DNA from: Thermoanaerobaculales bacterium
Lineage (GTDB): Bacteria; Acidobacteriota; Thermoanaerobaculia; Thermoanaerobaculales; Sulfomarinibacteraceae
Length of the DNA: 64,000 nt
Direction of reading: 5' to 3'
Assembly (NCBI GenBank): GCA_025456145.1
Contig: JALOLD010000016.1
Span: 1-64,000, forward strand
The position numbers and the translations under genes are program-made. This document shows positions 26,343-34,465 of the stretch, in pieces; the stretch's first letter is position 1; each line of letters opens with the position of its first letter. The notes under the pieces were generated by a model. The model did no database searches. It worked only from the letters and a program-made list of their open reading frames with translations, and was not told where the DNA came from.

Positions 26343-27533
26343 ATGAAGCGCACAACGAGCCTCGCCCTGAGCGTCGGTGTCCTTCTCCTGGCCGTCGCGG
26401 CTGCGGACGCCGGAGACCACCACCCGATCGCCCGGCCCTTCCTCGAGCGGGCCGACCTCGGCGAGCCTTCCTTCCTCGATGACCGTGAGGGTAGGCTGAT
26501 TCCCACGGACCACCTGGTCCTCGGCGCCGAGCACGTCCTCGACCAGCAGTGCCACAACGGCGGCTTCGGCTGGCCCCACGCCGACTGCACGGCGACCTAC
26601 CACAACATCACCGGACCGATCCTGCTCGGGGTGCTGGGGACCTACGCCTTCACCCGCGACGGCAACCAGCTCGTCGGCGCGGTCAACGGCGGAGCCTTCG
26701 ACCTGATCTCGGAGTTCAGCAACGGCGAGGCCCGGTTCGGCAGCTTCACCCCGATCTTCATGCACGACCTGGCGCTGTTCTCCGACAACACGACGTTCTC
26801 GACGTTCGTCGCCGACGAGCTCTTCGACGAGCTGGCGGCCGGAACCTATGGGCCCGATGACCTCGATACCGCGGGCTGGATCGCGGCGATCCAGACCAAC
26901 CGCACCGGCGCGTGGGTCAACCTCCGGCCCTGGGAGTTCCAGACCCTCGTCCCGGCCGCCGCCGCCCTCGGTCAGGCCGGCCAGGACGCGCTCTTCGAGC
27001 AGGCGGTTCTCGACGGGCTGGCGACCCTCGACAACAGCGCCCCCGGGACGGTCTACTCGGACGTCATCGGGCTGGCCGGCGGGGTCCGCGGTCTCGCCGC
27101 CGCCCGCCGCTACGCCTTCCCGGCGATCTCGGCGCCCCTCCACACGGTGGTCGACGGGATCACATCCCTCGAGAACCTCGCCGCCGCCCTCGCCCTGCTC
27201 CAGAACCTCGACGGCTCGTGGAGCTGGCACTCGAACCTCGCCGCCCCGGCCCTCGAGGACGAGGACGTCCAGACCACCGCGTACGCGCTTCTCGCGCTGC
27301 TCGACGTCGACGTGATGACCGCCGCGAGCTACCGGACCGCGACCCGGGCGGCGCGCGACTGGCTGGTCTCGATGCAGCTGCCCGACGGCGGCTTCCCCGA
27401 GTACCCGGGGGGCGACGAGAACACCGAGGTCGAAGGAGAGGCCCTGACCGCGATCGCCGCCTTCGACTCGCGCCTCCAGGTCGACGGCTTCGAGTCGGGC
27501 GGGCTGTCGCTCTGGGGCAACGTCGTTCCGTAG
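26343..27533 (+). CDS. Secreted alpha-toroid (prenyltransferase/squalene cyclase-like) protein with tag-like end
   Basis: A 396-residue exported protein starts behind GGAGG, with signal peptide ending AAADA. Repeated helical segments (LLGVLGTYAFTRDGNQLVGA, AALALLQNLDGSWSWHSN, ARDWLVSMQLPDGGFPEYPG) resemble the alpha/alpha toroid of terpene cyclases and pectate-lyase-like or alpha-2-macroglobulin domains. No DXDD cyclase motif was seen, so an enzyme role is uncertain. The C terminus QVDGFESGGLSLWGNVVP is a divergent tag. A hairpin terminator follows. Confidence 0.82.
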   Translation: MKRTTSLALSVGVLLLAVAAADAGDHHPIARPFLERADLGEPSFLDDREGRLIPTDHLVLGAEHVLDQQCHNGGFGWPHADCTATYHNITGPILLGVLGTYAFTRDGNQLVGAVNGGAFDLISEFSNGEARFGSFTPIFMHDLALFSDNTTFSTFVADELFDELAAGTYGPDDLDTAGWIAAIQTNRTGAWVNLRPWEFQTLVPAAAALGQAGQDALFEQAVLDGLATLDNSAPGTVYSDVIGLAGGVRGLAAARRYAFPAISAPLHTVVDGITSLENLAAALALLQNLDGSWSWHSNLAAPALEDEDVQTTAYALLALLDVDVMTAASYRTATRAARDWLVSMQLPDGGFPEYPGGDENTEVEGEALTAIAAFDSRLQVDGFESGGLSLWGNVVP

Positions 27534-27566
27534 ACGCCCCCCGCTCCCGGCGCCTGGGTCGAGCGA

Positions 27567-27584
27567 GGCGCCCGAGAGGGCGCC
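27567..27584 (+). terminator. Hairpin terminator with GAGA loop
   Basis: GGCGCCC-GAGA-GGGCGCC is a perfect 7-bp stem with a GNRA-type loop, 33 bp after the stop of the gene at 26343. No T-tract is present. Confidence 0.5.
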
Positions 27585-27810
27585 ACTCCAGGCTGTGCGT
27601 CGCCCCTCGCAGTAGGGCGCTTTCGGGAAGCGAGACCGGGGCCCCCTGGTCGACAACATCTGCTACCGCGTCTCACTTGCAAAAACCCTGAAACCGGCGT
27701 ACCGTCGACTCAGCTTCACGAACGCAGGAAACACCCGAAAGATCGAGGACGGCGGCGGCGCCGGATCGCGGCGACGGTGCGGTTCTCACAACCCGGCAGA
27801 GGAGGACGAG

Positions 27811-28650
27811 ATGAAGACTAGGGCGGTGATCGTTGCGGTTGTCTGGCTCTTTGGAGCCGTCGCGTACGGGCAGTCGGCCGACACGCTCGGCTCGGCGAGC
27901 TGGATCGAGGAGCTGTCGGCGGAGGCGCGGACGTCGGCCGGCGAGCCCGGCGCCGTCGGACCCCTCGCCCCTGGCGAGGGGACGTTCGAGAAGAGGAGCG
28001 GGGTGACCATCGAGACGGTCGGCGATCCCTACTCGTTCGGACGCGCCCAGACCTACCTCGGCGTCGCCCAGACGAACACCGTCGTGCTGCAGGCGGACTG
28101 CACCGGCTTCCCCCCGGACGGCGGCGTGTGCATCGAGACCCTGCCGGCCCCGGCGGCGACGACGGTCGACGAGACCGAGCTCGCGACGATCGAGCTGCCC
28201 GGACGGTCGAGCCGGTCGATCCTGTGCTTCACCTTCACCCCCTTCGCCACCTGGCAGTGGGCGAACGACACGGGGGTGCAGCAGACGGCGCGGATGTTCC
28301 TCCGACCCGCGGTGCGGGTCGAGAGCGAGGTGCTCGACGACCCGTCGCTCATCGACCCGTCCACCGGTCTGCCGTTCAACGGCGTGCTGCTCGACTCGAA
28401 CATCACGACCTTCGTCCAGGCACGGACCATCGACCCCGGGGAGACCGACCTCCAGTTCCACACCACGACCCGAACCTGCACCGGCGGTCTGGTGAACGAG
28501 CGGGCCCTTCGCGAGGGGTACGGGCTGTCGGACTCGGTGATCCGCGACTTCTTCCGCAACCCGATCACCGTGACCTTCGGGGTGCGTGGCAGCGTCGCCA
28601 TGGTGACCGACGCGACATACTCGGTGGGTGTCCGGCTGTACGGCGACTGA
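27811..28650 (+). CDS. Secreted protein of unknown function
   Basis: A 279-residue exported protein starts behind AGAGGAGGACGAG. The signal peptide ends near AVAYG. The mature part is predicted beta-rich with three cysteines in two regions (QADCTGFPPDGGVCIE and TTRTCTGGLVNE) and no family match that I recognise. It has no C-terminal tag, unlike most other exported proteins here. It is convergent with norB, with a long hairpin between them. Confidence 0.78.
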   Translation: MKTRAVIVAVVWLFGAVAYGQSADTLGSASWIEELSAEARTSAGEPGAVGPLAPGEGTFEKRSGVTIETVGDPYSFGRAQTYLGVAQTNTVVLQADCTGFPPDGGVCIETLPAPAATTVDETELATIELPGRSSRSILCFTFTPFATWQWANDTGVQQTARMFLRPAVRVESEVLDDPSLIDPSTGLPFNGVLLDSNITTFVQARTIDPGETDLQFHTTTRTCTGGLVNERALREGYGLSDSVIRDFFRNPITVTFGVRGSVAMVTDATYSVGVRLYGD

Positions 28651-28713
28651 GGAGGCCTGAGGGAAGGCCGAGGGGACGGCGGCCCGTCGCGGGTCGCCGC
28701 CTCATGCGAGACA

Positions 28714-28737
28714 CCGGCCCCGCCGCGGCGGGGCCGG
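28714..28737. terminator. 24-bp perfect palindrome between convergent genes
   Basis: CCGGCCCCGCCG is followed directly by its reverse complement, in the 130-bp gap between the stops of the secreted-protein gene (28650) and norB (28781). It probably acts as a bidirectional terminator. Confidence 0.55.
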
Positions 28738-28780
28738 TTCCATTCCGGTCGATGGTTCGGTCGACGGCGCAGCCGGACGG

Positions 28781-30118
28781 TCACCCGTGCTGCGCCGCCG
28801 CGGGCTTGAGGGTCAGCAGGTGGCGGACGGTGACGACGACGCCGGCGAGCACGACGAGGCCGTGCAGGAAGGCGATGAGCATCCACAGCCTGATCGGCTC
28901 CTGCGAGACGATGTAGGGCTGCCCCTGGACGCGCTCGAGGTAGGTCTGGAGCACGCCGGCGACGGCGAAGGCGAGGCTCAGACCGAGCACGCCCAGCGAC
29001 ATCAGCCAGAAGCCCCAGTGCCCGGTCCGCTCGTCGTAGGCGTGATCGGGCATGCCCTTGAGCCGCGGGATCGCGAAGTAGAAGAAGGTGAGGTTGAGCA
29101 GAGCGTAGGCGCCGTAGAACGCGAGGTGGCCGTGCGACACCGTGACCTGGCTGCCGTGGGTGTAGTAGTTGATCGCCGGCAGGGTGTGGGCGAAGCCGAA
29201 GAGCCCGGCGCCGACGAAGTGCAGGATCACCATGCCGAACATGTAGACCCAGGTCAGCCGGGGCTCAAGCCGGGTCGTGCGATCGCGGACGTCGCGCCAG
29301 GTGTCGACCACCATGAGCAGGATCGGCAGCGGCTCGAGGGCCGAGAAGATCCCGCCGACCCACAGCCAGTACCGCGGGGTGCCGAGCCAGTAGTAGTGGT
29401 GGCCGGTACCGGCGATCCCGGTGAAGAGGAAGAGCCCGAGCTCGACGTAGAGCCACTTCTCGACGACCCTCCGGTCGACGCCGGTGAGCTTGATCAGCAT
29501 GAAGGCGGTGATCGCGGCGGCGATCAGCTCCCACGCGCCCTCGACCCAGAGGTGGATGACCCACCACCAGTAGTACCAGTCGACCGAGATGTTCTCGTAG
29601 AAGGGAATCCCGAACAGGTACATCACGGCGAGGAAGACCAGCCCGGCGAGCAGCGAGCCCTGGGTGGCGGTCCATCGCTTGGCGCGGATGATCGTGACTC
29701 CGACGTTGGCGAGGAACATCAGCGCGCCGATCACGACGACGACGTCGAGCGGGCGGGGGATCTCGAGCAGAGGTCGGCCCTGGGTCCAGCCGAAGAGGAA
29801 GCCGACGAGGGCGACGACGCCGGTGACGGTGAGAATCACCAGCTGGGCGATCGCCATCTTTGGCCAGGCGAGCTCGCTCCCGGTCTCCTCGGGAACCAGG
29901 TAGAAGGTCGCCCCCATGAAGCCGAGCAGCATCCACAGCACGAGCAGGTTGGTGTGCATGGCGCGGGCGGTCGAGAACGGGAAGGCGTCGACGATCTCCT
30001 GGGGAATCGTCGCGAAGTAGTTGATCCCGAGCCACAGCCCCATCAGCACCTGGAGCACGAACAGCAGCAGGGCGACGACGAAGTAGGGGTAGGCGACGCT
30101 CTGGGTGCGGTAGATCAT
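28781..30118 (-). CDS. norB: Nitric oxide reductase subunit B (cNOR type)
   Basis: A 445-residue heme-copper oxidase superfamily protein with about 12 helices that reduces NO to N2O at a heme b3-FeB centre. Ligand segments are all present: His in ARAMHTNLLVLW, the FeB His and the NOR-specific Glu in HLWVEGAWE, the His pair in GTGHHYYWLG, and HGHLAFYGAY for the b hemes. The length matches cytochrome-dependent NorB and not the longer quinol-dependent form. The start overlaps the norC stop by four bases. The cluster lacks norQ and norD. Confidence 0.94.
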   Translation of the reverse strand: MIYRTQSVAYPYFVVALLLFVLQVLMGLWLGINYFATIPQEIVDAFPFSTARAMHTNLLVLWMLLGFMGATFYLVPEETGSELAWPKMAIAQLVILTVTGVVALVGFLFGWTQGRPLLEIPRPLDVVVVIGALMFLANVGVTIIRAKRWTATQGSLLAGLVFLAVMYLFGIPFYENISVDWYYWWWVIHLWVEGAWELIAAAITAFMLIKLTGVDRRVVEKWLYVELGLFLFTGIAGTGHHYYWLGTPRYWLWVGGIFSALEPLPILLMVVDTWRDVRDRTTRLEPRLTWVYMFGMVILHFVGAGLFGFAHTLPAINYYTHGSQVTVSHGHLAFYGAYALLNLTFFYFAIPRLKGMPDHAYDERTGHWGFWLMSLGVLGLSLAFAVAGVLQTYLERVQGQPYIVSQEPIRLWMLIAFLHGLVVLAGVVVTVRHLLTLKPAAAQHG

Positions 30119-30837
30119 GAGTCACCTCCGCCGCGCCGGTCGAGCGATGCGATGAACTCGCCGATCATCTGGCGCTGCTCGACCGACAGGTGGTCCGAGG
30201 CCGGCATCTCGGACCCCGGTGCGACGGCCTGCGGGTCGACGAGGTAGTCGGCGATCCAGCGCGCGTCGCGGCGCGCGGCGATCCACTCGAGCCGCGGACC
30301 CTTGCGCTCGCCGCGCTCGCCGAGGGCGTGACAGCTCAGGCAGTCCTCCTGGTTGACGAGGGCCGCGCCGGGCGAGAGCACGGCGCCGGCCATCAGCCGC
30401 TCGGTCGAGCGCTTCCAGCGTCGTTCGGAGTGCTGCGGCGGCCAGTCGTTGTTCTCGATCGCCGACACCCACTCGAGATAGCCGGTGATGTCGTCGATCT
30501 CCTGAGCGCTCAGGTTCTGCTGGGGCATCTTGCGGTAGGAGTCGGCGAAGGCCACCTCGGGCGAGCGGAGCCGCCGCTTGATCGAGTCCTCGCCGAGCCG
30601 GGTCCAGACCCGGGTCAGATCCGGGGCGTAGTAGCCCCCGAAGCCGAGGATGGTGTGGCAGTCGTTGCAGTTGTGGCGCTCGAACGCGCGCTTGCCGGCG
30701 ACCACCTGCTCGTCGAGCTTGTCGGCATTGGTGAGCGCGGCGAACTGGCCGTGGGTGTCGAAGGTGAGCGCCAGGAACAGCACCAGGGACGACAAGGTCC
30801 CCACCCAGAAGATCCACTTCGCGGTCCTCTCGGTCAT
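30115..30837 (-). CDS. norC: Nitric oxide reductase subunit C with two c-type heme motifs
   Basis: A 240-residue membrane-anchored cytochrome. An N-terminal helix (WIFWVGTLSSLVLFLALTF) precedes a first heme site CNDCH (57-61) in the NorC pattern RHNCNDCHTILGFGGYYAPDL, split around the motif, and Met104 in YRKMPQQNLS. An extra C-terminal module carries CLSCH (166-170) and Met211. Typical NorC is about 150 residues with one heme, so this looks like NorC fused to a second monoheme cytochrome domain. GGAGG lies upstream of the ATG. It is the first gene of norCB, with a Crp/Fnr-like palindrome about 75 bp upstream. Confidence 0.9.
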   Translation of the reverse strand: MTERTAKWIFWVGTLSSLVLFLALTFDTHGQFAALTNADKLDEQVVAGKRAFERHNCNDCHTILGFGGYYAPDLTRVWTRLGEDSIKRRLRSPEVAFADSYRKMPQQNLSAQEIDDITGYLEWVSAIENNDWPPQHSERRWKRSTERLMAGAVLSPGAALVNQEDCLSCHALGERGERKGPRLEWIAARRDARWIADYLVDPQAVAPGSEMPASDHLSVEQRQMIGEFIASLDRRGGGDS

Positions 30838-30909
30838 ACCCCCTCCTCTCTCGTGTGCCGGTTGTCGATCGGTCCTTCGGCCCATGGTCGAGCGGCGGGG
30901 GAGGGGCGT

Positions 30910-30927
30910 CCTTGATCGGCGTCAAGG
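30910..30927 (-). promoter_or_regulatory. FNR/DNR-like palindrome upstream of norCB
   Basis: CCTTGATCGGCGTCAAGG is an 18-bp palindrome containing TTGAT-N4-GTCAA, one base from the FNR/NNR/DNR consensus TTGAT-N4-ATCAA. It lies about 75 bp upstream of the norC start. Crp/Fnr-family NO or anaerobic regulators bind such sites before nor genes; regulation here is inferred. Confidence 0.65.
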
Positions 30928-30959
30928 GACCGGATCGCAGGACGATTCCCCGGCATCGG

Positions 30960-30988
30960 TTGACAAAATCGAGACTCGATCGCATCAT
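30960..30988 (+). promoter_or_regulatory. Candidate sigma-70-type promoter of the TPR lipoprotein gene
   Basis: TTGACA at 30960-30965 is followed after 17 bases by CATCAT at 30983-30988, about 40 bp before the start at 31029. The -10 match is imperfect. Confidence 0.35.
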
Positions 30989-31028
30989 AGTGGACGTTCA
31001 AACCGAGAACCGAAGGAGAGCCGGATTG

Positions 31029-32708
31029 ATGAAACGGGCACGCCGCGGAGCGCTTGCATTGACCACGACCCTGGTTCTGGTGGCGGCCTGCGGCGGCACG
31101 CCGCCGACCGCGCCACCGACCGAAACCGTCCGCGCGGAGCCGCGCTTCGAGGGCCTCGGGCCGCACCACCGGGTGGTCGAGACGACCTCGCCCGAGGCCC
31201 AGGCGTTCTTCGACCAGGGCCTCGCCTTCCTCTTCGCCTTCAACCACGACGAGGCGATCCGCTCGTTCCGGCGCGCCGCCGAGCTCGATCCGGGCTGCGC
31301 GATGGCCCACTGGGGGATCGCCGCCGCCAACGGCCCGCACATCAACAACCCGGTGGTGCCGCCGGAGCGCGAGGCCGCGGCCTTCACCGCCGCGGCGGAG
31401 GCGATGCGGCTTGCCGGCGACATGGCAGACTCCGCGGATCGCGCCCTCATCGAGGCGATCGCGGCCCGGTACGCCTCGCCCCAGCCCGCGGACCGGGCGC
31501 CCCTCGACGCCGCCTTCGCGACCGCGATGGCCGGCGCCTATGAGCGTTTTCCCGACGACGGCGATGTCGGGGCGATCTACGCCGAGGCGCTGATGGACCT
31601 CCACCCGTGGGACCTCTGGACCCACGACGGCGAGGCCAAGCCGTGGACCCCGGAGATCGTGTCCCTGCTCGAGGAGGTGATCGAGGACCACCCCGAGCAT
31701 CCGCTCGCGCTCCACCTCTACATCCACGCGGTCGAGGCGTCGAGCGAGCCCGGCCGCGCCGACCAGGCCGCCGACCGGCTCCGCGACCTGATGCCCGGTC
31801 TCGGCCACCTGGTCCACATGCCGTCGCACATCGATGTCCGGCGCGGTCGCTGGGAGCAGGCGATCGTCGCCAACACCAAGGCGGTCGCGGCGGATCGTGC
31901 CTACCGCGACGCCGCCCCGGCGCCCCCCGACTTCTACCGGCTCTACATGTCGCACAACCACCACATGAAGGCCTACGCCGCGATGATGGTCGGCCGCAGC
32001 GAGCTCGCGATGACCTCGATCCGCGAGCTGGTCGCGGACATCCCGGAGCCCTGGCTCAGGGACAACGCCTTCTGGGCCGACGGCTTCATCGCCATGCCCT
32101 ACGAGGTGATGATGCGCTTCGGCCGCTGGCAGGAGATCCTCGACGAGCCCGAGCCGGCGGAGTACCTGCCGTTCACCCGGTCGATCCACTTCGCGGCCCG
32201 CGCGGTGGCTCTCGCCGCCCTCGACCGCCCCGCCGAGGCGCGGTCGGAGCAGGCGGCCTTCCGCGAGCAGCGGCTCGCGGTGCCCGAGGACGCGCCCTTC
32301 GGCAACAACATGGCTCGCGACCTCCTCGACGTGGCCGAGAAGCTCGTCGAGGGCGAGATCCTCTACCGCGAGGGCGAGAAGGAGGCGGGGATCGAGGCGC
32401 TGTACGCCGCCGCGGCCCTCGAGGACGGGCTGCGCTACGACGAGCCGCCGGACTGGATCCAGCCGATCCGCCACGCCCTCGGCGCGACCCTCATGGAGGA
32501 GCGTCGCTACGCCGACGCCGAGGTCGTCTACCGGGAGGACCTGGCCAGGCTGCCCGGCAACGGCTGGTCGCTGTACGGTCTCGCCCGGGCCCTCCGGTTG
32601 CAGGGGAAGACCGGCGAGGCCGACGAGGTCGATCGGCTCTTCGGCGAGGCCTGGGCGAACGCCGACATCAAGCTCCGATCGTCGTGCTTCTGCCAGCCCG
32701 GGGTCTGA
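31029..32708 (+). CDS. TPR-repeat lipoprotein
   Basis: A 559-residue lipoprotein with lipobox LVAACG near residue 20. The remainder is helical, with TPR pairs such as FLFAFNHDEAIRSFRRAAEL, WEQAIVANTKAVAADRAY and RRYADAEVVYREDLARLPGN. Repeated HLYIHAVEAS and HMPSHIDVRRG segments with several His residues recur in a family of large TPR proteins found in soil bacteria. No enzymatic motif is evident. It is divergent from norCB, so it might share its control region, but a role in NO metabolism is not supported. Confidence 0.85.
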   Translation: MKRARRGALALTTTLVLVAACGGTPPTAPPTETVRAEPRFEGLGPHHRVVETTSPEAQAFFDQGLAFLFAFNHDEAIRSFRRAAELDPGCAMAHWGIAAANGPHINNPVVPPEREAAAFTAAAEAMRLAGDMADSADRALIEAIAARYASPQPADRAPLDAAFATAMAGAYERFPDDGDVGAIYAEALMDLHPWDLWTHDGEAKPWTPEIVSLLEEVIEDHPEHPLALHLYIHAVEASSEPGRADQAADRLRDLMPGLGHLVHMPSHIDVRRGRWEQAIVANTKAVAADRAYRDAAPAPPDFYRLYMSHNHHMKAYAAMMVGRSELAMTSIRELVADIPEPWLRDNAFWADGFIAMPYEVMMRFGRWQEILDEPEPAEYLPFTRSIHFAARAVALAALDRPAEARSEQAAFREQRLAVPEDAPFGNNMARDLLDVAEKLVEGEILYREGEKEAGIEALYAAAALEDGLRYDEPPDWIQPIRHALGATLMEERRYADAEVVYREDLARLPGNGWSLYGLARALRLQGKTGEADEVDRLFGEAWANADIKLRSSCFCQPGV

Positions 32709-32730
32709 CGGGCGGGACCGGATCCGTCCT

Positions 32731-33324
32731 CTACTCGACGCTGAAGCTCATCAGCTCGACCGGCACCAGCGTCCCGGTCACCGAGTAGCTGCAGAGGATC
32801 GACGAGGTGGTCGTCGGCGGCGGGCCGTTGGTGTCGAAGGTCGCACCGAGGTGCGTCGCGAGGCCGGTCGGCGTCTGCGCCGGCGAGCTCGCCATCCAGT
32901 CGTAGACGGTAGCGCCCGCGGGGCCATAGGCGACGATCCAGTAGCTGGTCCCTCCGGTCAGGGTCGTCCCGGAGGAGGTGAAGTCGTACTCGGCGATCCC
33001 CGACGGCGCGAGAACCGGGCCGGTCAGCGTCTCGATCACGGCGCCCGGGACGCCCCCGGCGTTGGTCCAGATCTCGACGATCGGCGTCGCTCCGGCGGCG
33101 CTCGTCCGGAGCCTCAGGGTCACGTACTCGAGGGTGTAGTCCTGGCCCGCCGGCATCGTGAACCCCATGCCCTTGTTGCGGGTGTCGTTGAGACCGGCGG
33201 ACTGGGTACCGTCGTTGCCTGGCAGGTTGCTGATGAGCGTGGTCTGGGCGTGCAGCGGCTGGACCGCGACAACCGTGAGCAGGGCGGCGACCACGACGGT
33301 GGCGGAACGAGCGAACCTCGACAT
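32731..33324 (-). CDS. Secreted choice-of-anchor-R-like protein
   Basis: A 197-residue exported protein starts behind AAGGAGG. After a signal peptide ending LHAQ, the motif NLPGNDGTQSAGLND and the beta-sandwich segments GMGFTMPAGQDYTLEYVTLR and SGTTLTGGTSYWIVAYGP match the choice-of-anchor R type extracellular domain. It ends VPVELMSFSVE, a tail common on such proteins, and not in the FADGF tag. The function is unknown. Confidence 0.75.
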   Translation of the reverse strand: MSRFARSATVVVAALLTVVAVQPLHAQTTLISNLPGNDGTQSAGLNDTRNKGMGFTMPAGQDYTLEYVTLRLRTSAAGATPIVEIWTNAGGVPGAVIETLTGPVLAPSGIAEYDFTSSGTTLTGGTSYWIVAYGPAGATVYDWMASSPAQTPTGLATHLGATFDTNGPPPTTTSSILCSYSVTGTLVPVELMSFSVE

Positions 33325-33484
33325 CGGAGCCTCCTTCCGACGGTGTGAGTCTCCGTAGGATCGTAGCAGGTTTTTCGACCGCTGGCGCCGCTGGCGACCC
33401 AGCGCCGGCCGGAATCGACCGGCCCTTCGCCGGTGTTGTGGGTGGGCACGGGCCCCGAACCGACAGGCCGACACGGAGGGAGCA

Positions 33485-34420
33485 ATGACCGTCCCCAACG
33501 ACCCCGAGCAGCCGCGAGCGATTCCGTTGGAGGCCTTCTCCTGGTATGACGAGTACGCCCACGGGATGATCTCCCGACGCGAGCTCGTCGAGCGGCTGTC
33601 GACCCTGGGCGTCCTGGGCTTCAGCGTGGCCGGGCTGACCTCCGTCCTCATGCCGGACTATGCCCTCGCCGAGCAGGTCTCGTTCAACGATCCCGACATC
33701 CGGGCCGAGTACCGTGATTTTCCCTCGCCGGACGGTCACGGCGAGGGTCGAGGCTATCTCGTCGTCCCGAGTGGCCTCGGCGGTCCGACCGCGACGGTTC
33801 TCGTGGTCCACGAGAACCGCGGGCTCAACCCCTATATCGAGGATGTCGCGCGACGGGTCGCCAAGGCCGGCTTCATCGCCTTCGCCCCCGACGCCCTCCA
33901 CCCGGTCGGCGGTTACCCGGGCAACGACGACGACGGCCGGGCCCTCCAGCGCTCCCTCGACCCGGCGAAGATCGAGCAGGACTTCATCGCGGCGGCGAGG
34001 TTCGTGAGAAACCACCCTTCGGGCAACCGCCGCCTCGGCGTCGTCGGCTTCTGCTTCGGCGGCTACATCGCCAACCTCCTCGCCGCGACGCTGCCCGATT
34101 TGGTGAGCGCCGCGGCGCCGTTTTACGGGACCCCTCCGGCCCCGGAGATCCGGTCGAAGATCAGGGGCCCGTTGCTGATCCACCTCGCGGAGCTCGACCA
34201 GCGGGTCAACGAGACCTGGCCGGGGTACGAGGCCGATCTCCGGAGGGCCGGCGCGCGGTTTGAGATGCACATGTACCCCGGGGTCCAGCACGGCTTCCAC
34301 AACGACTCGACCCCTCGGTATGACGAGGCCGCGGCCGAGCTGGCATGGCGCCGGACCCTCGACTTCTTCCGGCAGCACCTGGCGACCGAGGTCGAAGCGA
34401 GCCCGGCGGAGACCCGCTGA
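33485..34420 (+). CDS. Dienelactone hydrolase family protein (YghX-like)
   Basis: A 311-residue alpha/beta hydrolase starts behind GGAGGGAGC-like sequence. The N terminus FSWYDEYAHGMISRRELVER plus a hydrophobic stretch resembles the YghX subgroup, which carries a possible export or anchor signal. The hydrolase core has VVHENRGL, nucleophile Cys in GFCFGGY, Asp in LAELDQRVN and His in VQHGFHND, the complete dienelactone hydrolase triad. It cleaves lactones or esters in aromatic or general catabolism; the substrate is not known. Confidence 0.92.
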   Translation: MTVPNDPEQPRAIPLEAFSWYDEYAHGMISRRELVERLSTLGVLGFSVAGLTSVLMPDYALAEQVSFNDPDIRAEYRDFPSPDGHGEGRGYLVVPSGLGGPTATVLVVHENRGLNPYIEDVARRVAKAGFIAFAPDALHPVGGYPGNDDDGRALQRSLDPAKIEQDFIAAARFVRNHPSGNRRLGVVGFCFGGYIANLLAATLPDLVSAAAPFYGTPPAPEIRSKIRGPLLIHLAELDQRVNETWPGYEADLRRAGARFEMHMYPGVQHGFHNDSTPRYDEAAAELAWRRTLDFFRQHLATEVEASPAETR

Positions 34421-34465
34421 CCCGGTCGCCCCCCGGGAAAACGGGCGACGGCGCTGGCGGGGGCC

